In this document: positions 1-8,479 of the stretch, in pieces
How positions within the stretch are numbered: the stretch's first letter is position 1
How the letters are laid out: every line of letters begins with the position of its first letter
DNA from: Amycolatopsis iheyensis
GTDB taxonomy: Bacteria; Actinomycetota; Actinomycetes; Mycobacteriales; Pseudonocardiaceae
Length of the DNA: 64,000 nt
Direction: 5' to 3'
Assembly (NCBI RefSeq): GCF_024703995.1
Contig: NZ_JAMXQV010000018.1
Location: 1-64,000, forward strand
Position numbers and translations under genes: made by a program
Notes under the pieces: model-generated
The model's database searches: none
What the model was told of the DNA's origin: nothing
Seen by the model: the letters and a program-made list of their open reading frames with translations, nothing else

Positions 1-2722
1 CGTCGGCGGTCCGGACACCCCGGCCCCCGCGGCCCGCGGGTTCGGGCCCGGCACGCACGCCCCCGACACCCGGCCGGGCGCGCACGGTCCCGGCACCCGG
101 CCCGGCGGAGGCCCCGGGCACACCGGCCCCGGCCACCCGCACGGCCCCGACGGCGGCCCCCACGGCCCCCACGAGAACGGCCCGCACGAAAGCGCGCCCC
201 ACGAGAACGGCCACAGCGACCCGGACGGCGGCCCCCCGCACCACAACGAGCCGCTCCCCCCGGACGAGGTCAACGCCCGGCACTCCGAAAGCACCCCGTC
301 CGGCAGCTCCTACCACGCCGGCGACCCCGACATGGGCGACCTGCCGCACCGCGTCCAGCCCGACCCGGACGGCCGCTACACCGTCGACGTGCACGTCACG
401 CCCGACGGGCACGCCCGCATCGGTGACCGGCTCTACACGCCCGAAGAGTTCGCGGACGTCCTGCGCCGCAACGCCGACTACGACGGCCGCCCGATCCGGC
501 TGATCGGCTGTGACGCCGGCTCCAACGACTTCGCGCACCGGCTTTCGCGGGAGCTCGACACCGAAGTCATGGCGCCGACGAAGCCCGCCTGGACCGACTC
601 GCACGGCCGTGTCTTCTCCTCCGACTACGAGATCGGCCCGGACGGCAAGATGCGGCCCCGCATCCCGCCGGACGGCGAGTGGAACACCCATCACCCGGAC
701 GGTTCGACGCACCGCGCGGGCGACGACGGCTTCGCGCCGGAGAGCCACCACGGCGAGCCGCACGACGTCGACGCCGACAGCGCTCGACACCGCGGTGATG
801 GCGACGATCTCAACCCGCAGCACCAGATCGAAGGGCGCTGGCACGAGCCGACGAACTTCACGCCGCCCGGCGAGGACGTCCGCCTGGGCGCCGGTGAGAG
901 CTTCTTCGACAACCCGCCGCCGAAGCTCGAGCCGAACACCCGGTACAACGTCGTCGATCCCGACGGCAACGTGCGCACGCGGATCTACACCGACAAGCAC
1001 GGCACTGTGACCCATGTGGACGCGCACGCGCCGAACACGCTGCACGGCGGCAACCCCGAGGTCGCCCGGCCGGTGCCCAACGCCGACTACCGGGTGCAGG
1101 TCGGCAACCGCCACGACATCTACCCGACCGGGCCCGACGGCCAGGTCCGGACCGTCACGCACCAGGACGTCCAGACCGTGCACGGCAAGCAGGACGTCAC
1201 CCGCACCGACCACGTCACGACACCGCCGGAACCCGCCACCCACACGCACGTCGGCCCAGGCGACCCGAAGGCGCCGGCGGCCGACAAGCCGTTCAGCGCG
1301 CGGACGGACCTGGAGCCGGACACCCGCTACCACGTCACCGACGCCGAAGGGAACCCGCGCGGCAGCTTCCAGACCGACGGCGAGGGCAAGGTCAAGTGGG
1401 TCGACACCCACGAAGGCACCCCCGACCGGCCCAACCCGGACCTCGACCACCCGGTGGCGAACGGCAACTACCGCGTCGACCGCGGGCCGAACTACCAGGA
1501 GTACCACGTCGGCGCGGACGGCAGGCCCGAGCACGCGGCGAACTGGCGGGAGCCGCACACCTCCGGCGAGGCCGTCGTGCACGAAGGCGCGGTGCGGCAG
1601 AACGAGGCGTTCAACCGGCAGAACCACGTCGACGAGCACGGCAACTCGACGCTGGCGCCCGAGCGCGAGCACCAGGTCACCGACCGGCACGGTCAGTCGC
1701 GCGGCTCGTTCTACACCGACGAACACGGCAACATCACGCAGGTCGACACCACGACCGGGCAGCGGTCCCGGGTCAACCCCGAGATCGCCAAGGCACCGGA
1801 CGGCGTCCACGTCACCCAGGACGGCTTCTACGGCACCGGCAAGGCCAAGGACGTCCAGGACTCCTGGCCCCAGCCCGACCGGGAAGTCACCTTCTCCCAC
1901 CACGAGAAGAACCCCGGCTTCCTCGACGGCAACGCCGACGGCTTGAGCGACCAGCAGGTCAAGGCCGTCACGGACCCGGTCAGCGGCAAGCAGGGCAGCC
2001 CGCTGGTCACCCGGACCGACCTGCCGCCGAACACCCGGATCCACGTCGTCGACAGCGAGGGTTTCCCGTACTCGACGGTGCAGACCGGACCGGACGGCAA
2101 GGTCACCCACGTCCACACGTTCCAGCCGACCAACGCCGACCTGAACTACCCGCCGCCCGGCGCGACCGTGCGGGTCGACCACGGCCTCGAGGTGCACAAC
2201 CCCGACGGCAGCACCCGCATCACCGAAGGCGACGTGCACCGCACCGACACCCGCGGCAACACCGTGGCCACTTCGGGCCCGCCGGACGCCGCCGGCGCCA
2301 GCCAGATCCGCCGCGACGAGAAGGCCCAGGCGGAAGTCGGCGCCCTCGGCGGGAAGGACGCGGCCGGCAAGAACATCGACGACGGCGGCCACCACGGCGG
2401 CACCGCGATCGGCAAGGGCGGCGAGTCGATCAACCAGTCGACGGAAGGCCGCATCGACAACTCCAACGCCGGCTCGAAGGAGCTCGAAGGCACCTACGAC
2501 ACCGATGACAGCTGGTACCAGATGGAACGCACCCGCGACGAGAACCTCGACGCGGTCGACCACGAGGACATCATGCCGGCGCGGGACCCGGACATCGACG
2601 ACCCGCACACCCGCCACTACCGTTCCTACGGCGTGGACGAGCAAGGCCGAATCACCGTCAATGTCAGGAGTTTCCCCGGTGACCACAACACCCCCCTCTG
2701 GCCCCGCGACTTCCGGCGGTGA
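1..2722 (+). CDS. C-terminal part of a giant polymorphic toxin, probable DNA/RNA non-specific nuclease (5' end outside window)
   Basis: The frame is open from base 2, so the ATG at 332 is internal and the gene starts upstream of the window. Seen: a Pro/Gly/His-rich linker to about base 330; a module with the motif RLIGCDAGSNDFAHRLSREL followed by APT..W.D..GRVFSSD, which recurs in actinobacterial secreted toxins; then four imperfect repeats of the pattern 'PNTRYxVxDxxGxxR...TDxxGxVxxVDT'. The last ~110 residues carry GGHHGGTAIGKGGESIN and then N.NAGSKELEG....WYQMERT. This layout resembles the Endonuclease_NS_2 type (GH....FGG....N...NRG....ME). Known: such proteins are contact- or secretion-delivered nucleases with a C-terminal toxin domain. 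The three YezG-like genes directly downstream fit, because YezG neutralises the YeeF nuclease toxin. The toxin class is inferred from motifs only; the export signal lies outside the window. Confidence 0.6.
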   Translation, partial: VGGPDTPAPAARGFGPGTHAPDTRPGAHGPGTRPGGGPGHTGPGHPHGPDGGPHGPHENGPHESAPHENGHSDPDGGPPHHNEPLPPDEVNARHSESTPSGSSYHAGDPDMGDLPHRVQPDPDGRYTVDVHVTPDGHARIGDRLYTPEEFADVLRRNADYDGRPIRLIGCDAGSNDFAHRLSRELDTEVMAPTKPAWTDSHGRVFSSDYEIGPDGKMRPRIPPDGEWNTHHPDGSTHRAGDDGFAPESHHGEPHDVDADSARHRGDGDDLNPQHQIEGRWHEPTNFTPPGEDVRLGAGESFFDNPPPKLEPNTRYNVVDPDGNVRTRIYTDKHGTVTHVDAHAPNTLHGGNPEVARPVPNADYRVQVGNRHDIYPTGPDGQVRTVTHQDVQTVHGKQDVTRTDHVTTPPEPATHTHVGPGDPKAPAADKPFSARTDLEPDTRYHVTDAEGNPRGSFQTDGEGKVKWVDTHEGTPDRPNPDLDHPVANGNYRVDRGPNYQEYHVGADGRPEHAANWREPHTSGEAVVHEGAVRQNEAFNRQNHVDEHGNSTLAPEREHQVTDRHGQSRGSFYTDEHGNITQVDTTTGQRSRVNPEIAKAPDGVHVTQDGFYGTGKAKDVQDSWPQPDREVTFSHHEKNPGFLDGNADGLSDQQVKAVTDPVSGKQGSPLVTRTDLPPNTRIHVVDSEGFPYSTVQTGPDGKVTHVHTFQPTNADLNYPPPGATVRVDHGLEVHNPDGSTRITEGDVHRTDTRGNTVATSGPPDAAGASQIRRDEKAQAEVGALGGKDAAGKNIDDGGHHGGTAIGKGGESINQSTEGRIDNSNAGSKELEGTYDTDDSWYQMERTRDENLDAVDHEDIMPARDPDIDDPHTRHYRSYGVDEQGRITVNVRSFPGDHNTPLWPRDFRR

Positions 2723-3152
2723 AAGCCACGAGGACCTGATCCAGCAACTCGGCATCGCGCTGCTGGACCTGGCGCCGGAGACGGGCTGGCGACGGATCGA
2801 CCTCGTCAGCTCGATGACCGTGCCGGTGCAGGACCTCGGGTTGACCGTGATCATGGACGACGGCTCGCGGCCGGAGGTCCGGCCGCCGCACGAGCTGAAC
2901 GTCGTCCTCGCGAAGCTGCGGACGCTGACCTACCAGCCGGGGCGCGGCGCGTGGTTCTCCGCGCGCGTCTCGATGAACCCGCCCGGCGCGATCTTCTACA
3001 ACTACAACTACGACTACGAACCCCGGCTGACCCCGCAGATGAAGCCCGAGGACTACGCCGAGGACCTGAAGATGTTCCCGCGGGAGCCCGAGCACGTTCC
3101 CGGCTGGCTGCGGGAAAAGCTCGCCGCGGCGAACGGTGAGGAGCAGAAGTAA
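2679..3152 (+). CDS. YezG-like (DUF600-type) immunity protein, copy 1
   Basis: A 157-residue protein. GTG 2679 is preferred because AGGAG lies 8 bases upstream (2666-2670); an in-frame ATG at 2661 has no such site. The start lies inside the end of the toxin gene (44-base overlap), which implies translational coupling, as expected when antidote must be made with toxin. The protein begins with IQQLGIALLDLAPETGWRR, has a middle hydrophobic beta region and ends in FPREPEHVPGWLREKL. That end motif is shared with the next two genes (YPRENVPEWLQRRL, FPRADEHIPAWLRERA), so the three are paralogues. The pattern matches the YezG/DUF600 immunity family by eye. Likely cytoplasmic, binding the toxin C-terminus. 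Confidence 0.6.
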   Translation: MTTTPPSGPATSGGESHEDLIQQLGIALLDLAPETGWRRIDLVSSMTVPVQDLGLTVIMDDGSRPEVRPPHELNVVLAKLRTLTYQPGRGAWFSARVSMNPPGAIFYNYNYDYEPRLTPQMKPEDYAEDLKMFPREPEHVPGWLREKLAAANGEEQK

Positions 3153-3586
3153 TGCCCATGCCCCGGATGCCGCTGAACACGGCGCAGGCTCACGAGCTGC
3201 TCAAGGACTTCACCACCTGGATGATCCACTCCGTGCCGTCGGACTGGGACCAGCTGTTCCTCACCTTCCGGTCGGTCGGCGGGTACGTCGAGCTGCCGGC
3301 GCAGATCATCACCGTGCTCGGCGGCGGGTACGACTGGACGCCGCCGCCGGGGGTCGCCGAGTTCTTCGTCGAGCTGAAGGACGACATGGCGCGCCCGGGC
3401 GAGGGCGCCTGGACGTCGCTGCGCTACCACCTGGTGCACCCCGGCCGCTACAACGCCGAGTACGACTGGGACGGCGAGCCGGACTGGGACCACGTCCCGT
3501 CCCGCGACTTCTTCGTCGCCGAAGCCGAGAAGTACCCGCGGGAGAACGTCCCGGAGTGGCTCCAGCGCCGCTTGGCCAGTGACTGA
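3152..3586 (+). CDS. YezG-like immunity paralogue, copy 2
   Basis: A 144-residue protein whose ATG overlaps the previous stop codon by one base (TAATG); GAGGAG lies just upstream. It shares with the first copy the N-terminal helix, the acidic middle part with several Trp/Tyr residues (YDWDGEPDWDH) and the C-terminal (F/Y)PRE...PEWLQRRL motif. Known: polymorphic-toxin loci often carry tandem immunity paralogues, of which only one may match the resident toxin while others protect against toxin variants of relatives. No membrane segment or signal peptide. The immunity role is inferred from position and paralogy. Confidence 0.55.
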   Translation: MPMPRMPLNTAQAHELLKDFTTWMIHSVPSDWDQLFLTFRSVGGYVELPAQIITVLGGGYDWTPPPGVAEFFVELKDDMARPGEGAWTSLRYHLVHPGRYNAEYDWDGEPDWDHVPSRDFFVAEAEKYPRENVPEWLQRRLASD

Positions 3587-3598
3587 CGGGAGAGGCAG

Positions 3599-4420
3599 AT
3601 GAGCCAGCCGCCGGTGCCGCCGCAGCAGGAGATCGTCCGGCAGATCGCCGTGGTGCTGACGTCCCAGGTGCCGCCGGGGTGGCGGCAGCTGCGCGTCGAG
3701 TACCGCGCCGCCGGGCGGCACGTCGAAGCCGACCTGCTGGTGACCGGGCCGGACGGCGTGCCCCGCCCGGGCCAGCCGCACCCGGAAGCGGTGCGGCTGC
3801 TCGGCGTGCTGCGCTCGGGCATGTACCAGCCCGGCCTCGGCACCTGGCTGGGCGCGATCCTCGTGTTCGAGCCGGGCCAGGCCCCGGACGTCGACTTCGT
3901 GCGGCCCGACCTGGAACCGCCGTTCCGGCAGCAGCCGCCGCCCATCGGCTTCCAGGACGAGCTGCGGTTCTTCCCGCGCGCGGACGAGCACATCCCGGCC
4001 TGGCTGCGGGAGCGGGCCGGCCTGCAACCGCCGGTTTCGGACGGCGAGATCCGCACCCCGCGGATCTACGACGGCCTCGACGCCGCGGGCAAGCCGCTGA
4101 TCCGGCGCCGGCCGCTGATCCCGGCCGAGGCCGAGCGGGTGCTGGCGTACCTCGACGCGGCGCCGGTCATCCTGGCCTCGCGCAGCAACGGCCCGGACGC
4201 CTTCGCCCCCGACCGCGCGGACGCGGTGCCGATGAACTTCCGCACCGACGGCGCGTGGGCCTGGCCGGGCGCGGTTGCGTACTACCTGCGCGAGCACGGT
4301 GTGCCGCCGGACCCGGACCTGGTCGCCCACATCCGCGCCCGGCGCTTCACCGCGCCTTCGGAGGTGTCGGAGCCGGCCAAGGACCTCGCTCTGGCCGCCA
4401 TCACCGGCGAGGAGCTGTGA
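3599..4420 (+). CDS. YezG-like immunity paralogue fused to an extra C-terminal domain, copy 3
   Basis: A 273-residue protein, ATG 3599 with GGGAGAGG close upstream, 12 bases after the previous stop. Residues 1-~140 repeat the fold of the two preceding genes (IVRQIAVVLTSQVPPGWRQL ... FFPRADEHIPAWLRERAG). Residues ~150-273 are an added domain with RPLIPAEAERVLAYLDAAPV, FRTDGAWAWPGAVAYYLREH and GVPPDPDLVAHIRARRF. I recognise this pattern as common in actinobacterial proteins next to toxins, but it has no named function that I know. It is the last gene of the toxin/immunity unit; the next gene is convergent. Confidence 0.55.
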   Translation: MSQPPVPPQQEIVRQIAVVLTSQVPPGWRQLRVEYRAAGRHVEADLLVTGPDGVPRPGQPHPEAVRLLGVLRSGMYQPGLGTWLGAILVFEPGQAPDVDFVRPDLEPPFRQQPPPIGFQDELRFFPRADEHIPAWLRERAGLQPPVSDGEIRTPRIYDGLDAAGKPLIRRRPLIPAEAERVLAYLDAAPVILASRSNGPDAFAPDRADAVPMNFRTDGAWAWPGAVAYYLREHGVPPDPDLVAHIRARRFTAPSEVSEPAKDLALAAITGEEL

Positions 4421-4466
4421 CCTCCGGGCCTTCGGGCTCCGCCACCCGGAACCCTCGGAAGACGAG

Positions 4467-5669
4467 TCAGACGACGGTGTAACCCGCTTCCATCAACGCA
4501 CGCTCGACGTCCTTGCAGTGCTCGGGACCGCGGGTTTCCAGCGCCAGCACGATGTCCGCCTCGCCGAGGTCGAGCGTGCCCGAAATCCGCGAGTGCTCGA
4601 CGTCGAGCACGTTCGCGCCCAGTTCGCTGACGCGCGAAAGCACGCCCACCAGCGACCCCGGGCGGTCCGGCACCCGCAGGTGGAGCCGCAGGTAGCGGCC
4701 GCCCGCGGTCATGCCGTGCTGGATGATCTGCAGGAGCAGCACCGGGTCGACGTTGCCGCCCGAGAGGATCGCGACGACCGGCGGCTCGAACGCGCCGGGG
4801 TGCTGCAGCAGCGCCGCGACCGTCGCCGCGCCGGCGGGCTCGACCACCAGCTTCCGCCGCTCCAGGCACAGCAGCACCGCGCGGGAAAGGGACTCTTCGG
4901 ACACCGTCACGACGTCGTCGACCAGCGACTCGACGTGGGCGAAGCTGACCAGGCCCGGCTCGCCGACCGCGATCCCGTCGGCCATCGTCGAGGTCGAGCC
5001 CAGCCGCACCGGCGCGCCCGCGGCCAGCGACGGCGGGTACGCGGCGGCTTCCTCGGCCTGGACGCCGACGACCCGGACGTCCGGGCGCACCGCCTTCACC
5101 GCGGACGCGACCCCGCCGACCAGCCCGCCGCCGCCGGTGGCGACCAGGATGGTCTTCACCCCGGGTGTCTGGTCGAGGATCTCGAGGCCGACCGTGCCCT
5201 GGCCGGCGATGACGTCGGCGTGGTCGAAGGGGTGGATGAACACCGCGCCGGTCCGTTCCCCGAACTCGACGGCAGCGGCGAGCGTCTCCTCGAGCAGGGC
5301 GCCGTGCAGGTGCACGTCGGCGCCGTAACCGCGGGTGGCCGCCAGCTTCGGCAGCGGGGCCCGCAGCGGCATGAAGACGGTGGACTTAGCGCCGAGCAGC
5401 GACGACGCGAGCGCGACGCCCTGCGCGTGGTTGCCGGCGCTGGCCGCGACGACGCCGCGCGCGCGTTCGGCTTCGCTGAGGCCGTGGATGCGCGTGTAGG
5501 CGCCGCGGATCTTGAACGACCCCGTGCGCTGCAGGTTTTCGCACTTCAGGTGCACCGGACCGCCGTGGAGCCGGCGCAGGTCGCGCGCGTGCTCCATCGG
5601 CGTCACCCGGGTCACTCCGGTGAGGAGTTCGCGGGCGGCCTGGATCCGCTCGATGGTGACGAGTTCCAT
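4467..5669 (-). CDS. ilvA: Threonine ammonia-lyase with C-terminal ACT domain
   Basis: PLP enzyme that deaminates L-threonine to 2-oxobutyrate, the first step towards isoleucine. At 400 residues it has the size of the short single-ACT form. The ATG at 5669 is chosen because MELVTIERIQAAREL is the usual N-terminus; the longer open frame upstream lacks support. Seen: the PLP-lysine context NLQRTGSFKIRGAY, SAGNHAQGVALA, the phosphate-binding loop VATGGGGLVGGVAS, and a C-terminal ACT domain (LHLRVPDRPGSLVGVLSRVS) of about 75 residues that normally binds a regulatory amino acid. It is monocistronic and converges with the immunity genes. Confidence 0.9.
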   Translation of the reverse strand: MELVTIERIQAARELLTGVTRVTPMEHARDLRRLHGGPVHLKCENLQRTGSFKIRGAYTRIHGLSEAERARGVVAASAGNHAQGVALASSLLGAKSTVFMPLRAPLPKLAATRGYGADVHLHGALLEETLAAAVEFGERTGAVFIHPFDHADVIAGQGTVGLEILDQTPGVKTILVATGGGGLVGGVASAVKAVRPDVRVVGVQAEEAAAYPPSLAAGAPVRLGSTSTMADGIAVGEPGLVSFAHVESLVDDVVTVSEESLSRAVLLCLERRKLVVEPAGAATVAALLQHPGAFEPPVVAILSGGNVDPVLLLQIIQHGMTAGGRYLRLHLRVPDRPGSLVGVLSRVSELGANVLDVEHSRISGTLDLGEADIVLALETRGPEHCKDVERALMEAGYTVV

Positions 5670-5764
5670 GAGCCGGATGATGCCACTCAGGAGATCCACA
5701 GGTTGACCGGACCGGGACCCGGGTACCCTGGGCCGTGTCAACACGCGGTGAACGAGGAGCGACC

Positions 5765-6025
5765 ATGGCACGGGGGAACGACGCGAACGCCGCTCGACGG
5801 GCGCGCGCCACCCGCTCCGCCGGCCTCCTCCCCCTGGTGATCGGCGTCGCCTCGGCGGCCGCGCTCACCGGCGCGGCGTACTTCACGGTCGACAGCGCCT
5901 CGTGCGGCGCGCCGGCGCAGTACATCCGCCACGACAGCCACGTCGAGCTGGTCGGCGGCTGCGTGGACGGCTCGACCCTGCCGGCCACCGGCACTCCCCG
6001 CGCGGGCGGCAACTACAACCCCTGA
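5765..6025 (+). CDS. Small single-pass membrane or secreted protein, function unknown
   Basis: An 86-residue protein. ATG 5765 is preceded by GAGGAG at a good distance; an in-frame GTG at 5735 would add ten residues. A basic N-terminus (NAARRARATRSAG) is followed by one hydrophobic segment, LLPLVIGVASAAALTGAAYF, and then a ~45-residue outside part with two Cys residues (ASCGAP, VGGCVDG) that could form a disulfide. No family recognised. It is divergent from ilvA, so the 95-bp gap holds both promoters. Confidence 0.6.
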   Translation: MARGNDANAARRARATRSAGLLPLVIGVASAAALTGAAYFTVDSASCGAPAQYIRHDSHVELVGGCVDGSTLPATGTPRAGGNYNP

Positions 6026-6100
6026 GGGTTACTCCCGTGTTCCTCCGGCACAGGAAAGTGCCTTCTTCCGCGGTGTGTGCGCGTCCTCGATGATCACGGC

Positions 6101-6574
6101 ATGAGTTTCGAACCAGGCCGTGGCCCAGGTCCCGCCAAGCCGACCGAAGAAGCGCTGAGCGACCTGCTCGCGACGCACGACCTGGGCGCGCTGGCGACCG
6201 TCAACCGGGCCGGCCACCCGCACCTGTCGACTGTGGCGTACGCCTGGGACCCGGCCGAGCGTGTGGTGCGCATCGGGTCGACGCTGGGGCGCGCGAAGGT
6301 CCGTCAGCTCGCGCACAACCCGCGCGCGTCGCTGTACGTCAGCAGCGCGGACCAGCTGTCGTTCGCGGTCGCGGAGGGGGCCGGCTCGGTGTCGCCGGTC
6401 AGCTCGGTGCCCGGTGACGAGACCGGGCGGGCGCTGCTCGCGATGCAGGCGCCGTTCACCGACCCTGGCGACGAGGCCGCGTTCCTGAAGAACATGGTCG
6501 AGGACCGCCGCGTGGTGATCACGCTCCGGGTGGAGCGCCTCTACGGCGGCGGCCTCGACCTGAGCGCAAGCTGA
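6101..6574 (+). CDS. PPOX-family split-barrel protein, probable F420- or FMN-dependent oxidoreductase
   Basis: A 157-residue protein with the pyridoxamine-5'-phosphate-oxidase-like fold: DLLATHDLGALATVNRAGHP and HLSTVAYAWDP form the first strands, RIGSTLGRAKVRQLAHNPRA the cofactor-binding region and SLYVSSADQLSFAVAEGAGS the next barrel strands. Length and pattern fit the actinobacterial F420-dependent subgroup (Rv1155-like) better than PdxH; the substrate cannot be told. ATG 6101 has only a weak ribosome site; a GTG at 6077 is possible. Monocistronic; its 3' end runs into a palindromic element. Confidence 0.7.
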   Translation: MSFEPGRGPGPAKPTEEALSDLLATHDLGALATVNRAGHPHLSTVAYAWDPAERVVRIGSTLGRAKVRQLAHNPRASLYVSSADQLSFAVAEGAGSVSPVSSVPGDETGRALLAMQAPFTDPGDEAAFLKNMVEDRRVVITLRVERLYGGGLDLSAS

Positions 6575-6576
6575 CA

Positions 6577-6664
6577 AGCGCCCCAATGTGGCCTTGGTTG
6601 CGTCAGACGCACCCAATGTGGCCTTCGGTGCGTCTGACGCACCGAAGGCCACATTGGGGTGCTT
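6577..6664. repeat. Compound palindromic element, copy 1
   Basis: Direct unit CCCCAATGTGGCCTTG plus GTTGCGTCAGACGCA, then a near-identical unit that continues into its own perfect inverted complement (GAAGGCCACATTGGGG). The second part is a 47-bp palindrome with 23-bp arms around one central base. It lies exactly between two convergent genes. The same element recurs at 26388-26476 and 37057-37143. It probably acts as a two-way terminator; REP-like mobility is possible. Confidence 0.85.
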
Positions 6665-6669
6665 GAGAC

Positions 6670-7827
6670 TCAGCCGAGGGCTTCCAGGAGGTCCGCGACC
6701 AGGTCACGGCCGTCTTCGATGCCGACCGACAGGCGCAGCAGGTCCGCCGGGACCTGCAGCGTCGAGCCCGCCGTGCTCGCGTGCGTCATCTTGCCCGGGT
6801 GCTCGATCAGGGACTCGATGCCGCCGAGGGACTCGGCCAGGATGAACAGCTTCGTGCGCGAAGCGACCTCCAGGGCCGCCTGCTCGCCGTCGGCATGGCT
6901 GAACGAGATCATCCCGCCGAAGCGGCGCATCTGCTTCGCCGCCGTCTCGTGGCCCGGGTGCTCCGGAAGGCCCGGGTAGTAGACCTTCGCCACCTTCGGG
7001 TGCTTGAGCAGCGCCTGGACGATCAGCTCGGCGTTGTCGCTGTGCCGCTCCATGCGCAGGGCCAGCGTCTTGATGCCGCGCAGGGTCAGCCACGCGTCGA
7101 ACGGCCCCGGCACGGCGCCGGCGGAGTTGCGCAGGAAGAAGAACTGCTCACGCAGCTCGTCCTCGTTGGTGATCACCGCGCCGCCGACGACGTCGGAGTG
7201 GCCACCGAGGTACTTCGTCGTCGAGTGCAGCACGATGTCCGCGCCCAGCGAGAGCGGGTTCTGCAGGTACGGCGTCGCGAAGGTGTTGTCGACCACCAGG
7301 CGGGCGCCGGCCTCGTGCGCGACCCCGGCCAGCGCCGCGATGTCGGCGATGCCGAGCAGCGGGTTGGTCGGCGTCTCGCACCAGATCAGCTTCGTCTCGG
7401 GGCGGATGGCCGCGCGGACGTCGTCGAGGTCCGCCAGGTTGGCGACGGTGTGCTCGACGCCCCACAGGCTGAGCACCTTGTCGATCAGGCGGAACGTGCC
7501 ACCGTAGGCGTCGTTGCCGAGCACGAGGTGGTCACCGGGGCGCAGGGTACTGCGCAGCACCACGTCGGACGCGGCCATGCCGGACGCGAAGGCCAGCGCG
7601 TGCCGGCCGCCTTCCAGCGAGGCCAGCGCCTCCTCCAGCGCCGAACGGGTCGGGTTCGCGGTGCGCGAGTACTCGTAGTCGCCCTCGCGGGTCCCGCCCA
7701 CGCCGTCCTGCGCGTAGGTCGAGGTCTGGTAGATCGGCACGATCACCGCGCCGGTGCGGGGGTCTGGCTTCTGACCGGCGTGGATCGCGCGAGTCTCGAA
7801 ACCCAGTACGGAGTAGTCGTCCACCAT
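6670..7827 (-). CDS. metB: Cystathionine gamma-synthase
   Basis: A 385-residue PLP enzyme of the Cys/Met metabolism family. It joins O-succinyl- or O-acetyl-homoserine and cysteine to cystathionine. Seen: GFETRAIHAGQKPDPRTGAV at the N-terminus, YEYSRTANPTRSALEEALA, FASGMAAS, and the PLP-lysine motif HSTTKYLGGHSDVVGG near residue 200. The C-terminal ESLGGIESLIEHPGKMTHAS is typical of the gamma-synthase/gamma-lyase group. Gamma-lyase activity cannot be excluded by sequence alone. Cystathionine beta-synthase 3 kb away (10947-12317) suggests transsulfuration, although the two are not in one operon. Confidence 0.85.
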   Translation of the reverse strand: MVDDYSVLGFETRAIHAGQKPDPRTGAVIVPIYQTSTYAQDGVGGTREGDYEYSRTANPTRSALEEALASLEGGRHALAFASGMAASDVVLRSTLRPGDHLVLGNDAYGGTFRLIDKVLSLWGVEHTVANLADLDDVRAAIRPETKLIWCETPTNPLLGIADIAALAGVAHEAGARLVVDNTFATPYLQNPLSLGADIVLHSTTKYLGGHSDVVGGAVITNEDELREQFFFLRNSAGAVPGPFDAWLTLRGIKTLALRMERHSDNAELIVQALLKHPKVAKVYYPGLPEHPGHETAAKQMRRFGGMISFSHADGEQAALEVASRTKLFILAESLGGIESLIEHPGKMTHASTAGSTLQVPADLLRLSVGIEDGRDLVADLLEALG

Positions 7828-7861
7828 TGGCTAAGCGTACGGGCCGGCCCCGACATTCCCG

Positions 7862-8311
7862 TCAGGTGGGATGGATCTCAGCACCGCACCAGCGCGCCGC
7901 CGGTCCGGACGCGGCGAGGGCCAGGGTGACGACGGCGGGCGGCACGACGAGCGCCAGCGCGCCCAGCCCGCCGACGGCCAGCCCGCTCGGGCCGAAGTCG
8001 GTGAAGGTGACGCCGGCGGCCGCGAGGAGCGTCGAGGTCAGCGTCGCGAGCATCGCCGCGCAGCTGCCGGCGATGCAGCCGATCCGGCCGAGGGGCTCGC
8101 GCCGCAGCAGCAGGACGCCGCCGGGCAGCAACGCCGACACGAGCACCAGGTCGACCGCCGCGTGCAGGCCGACACGGCCGGCGTCGTCCGGAAAGCTCAG
8201 CAGCGCGACCGCGTCCAGGCAGAGCCCGGTCAGGTAGACCAGCCCACCGAGCAGCGCGAGCACGGCGGCGGCGAGCGCCGTCCGGCGTTCGGTCGCGATC
8301 AAGCGCTTCAC
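7862..8311 (-). CDS. Small integral membrane protein, unknown
   Basis: From the GTG at 8311 the protein is 149 residues (VKRLIATERRTALAAAVLAL...) with four hydrophobic segments: LAAAVLALLGGLVYLTGLCL, AAVDLVLVSALLPGGVLLL, CIAGSCAAMLATLTSTLLAA and GLGALALVVPPAVVTLALAA. The frame is open to 8467, but that extension is Arg/Pro-rich and unconvincing. No ribosome site decides the start. No family recognised. It lies downstream of another multi-pass membrane gene on the same strand, so the two may be co-transcribed. Confidence 0.5.
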   Translation of the reverse strand: MKRLIATERRTALAAAVLALLGGLVYLTGLCLDAVALLSFPDDAGRVGLHAAVDLVLVSALLPGGVLLLRREPLGRIGCIAGSCAAMLATLTSTLLAAAGVTFTDFGPSGLAVGGLGALALVVPPAVVTLALAASGPAARWCGAEIHPT

Positions 8312-8479
8312 CAGCCCGGGGGTCGGCCGCCCCGGGAGTGGGGCGGGTCGGGTGCCGAGGATAGGGCTGATGGCCGTGCGGCGCCGGTGGGGGCGAGCAG
8401 CAGCGTGCCGACCGTCAGCGCCGGCAGCGCGAAGATCGCCTCCGGCGAAGTCGGGCCGGCCGCGCACCGCCGGCGGGAC

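Noticed and set aside
7828-7861. SAM or other riboswitch in front of cystathionine gamma-synthase
   Set aside because: The gap of 34 bp is too short and shows no conserved structure.
8312-8467. Longer N-terminus for the membrane protein gene 7862-8311
   Set aside because: The extra residues are Arg/Pro-rich with no start signal; kept only as an uncertainty.
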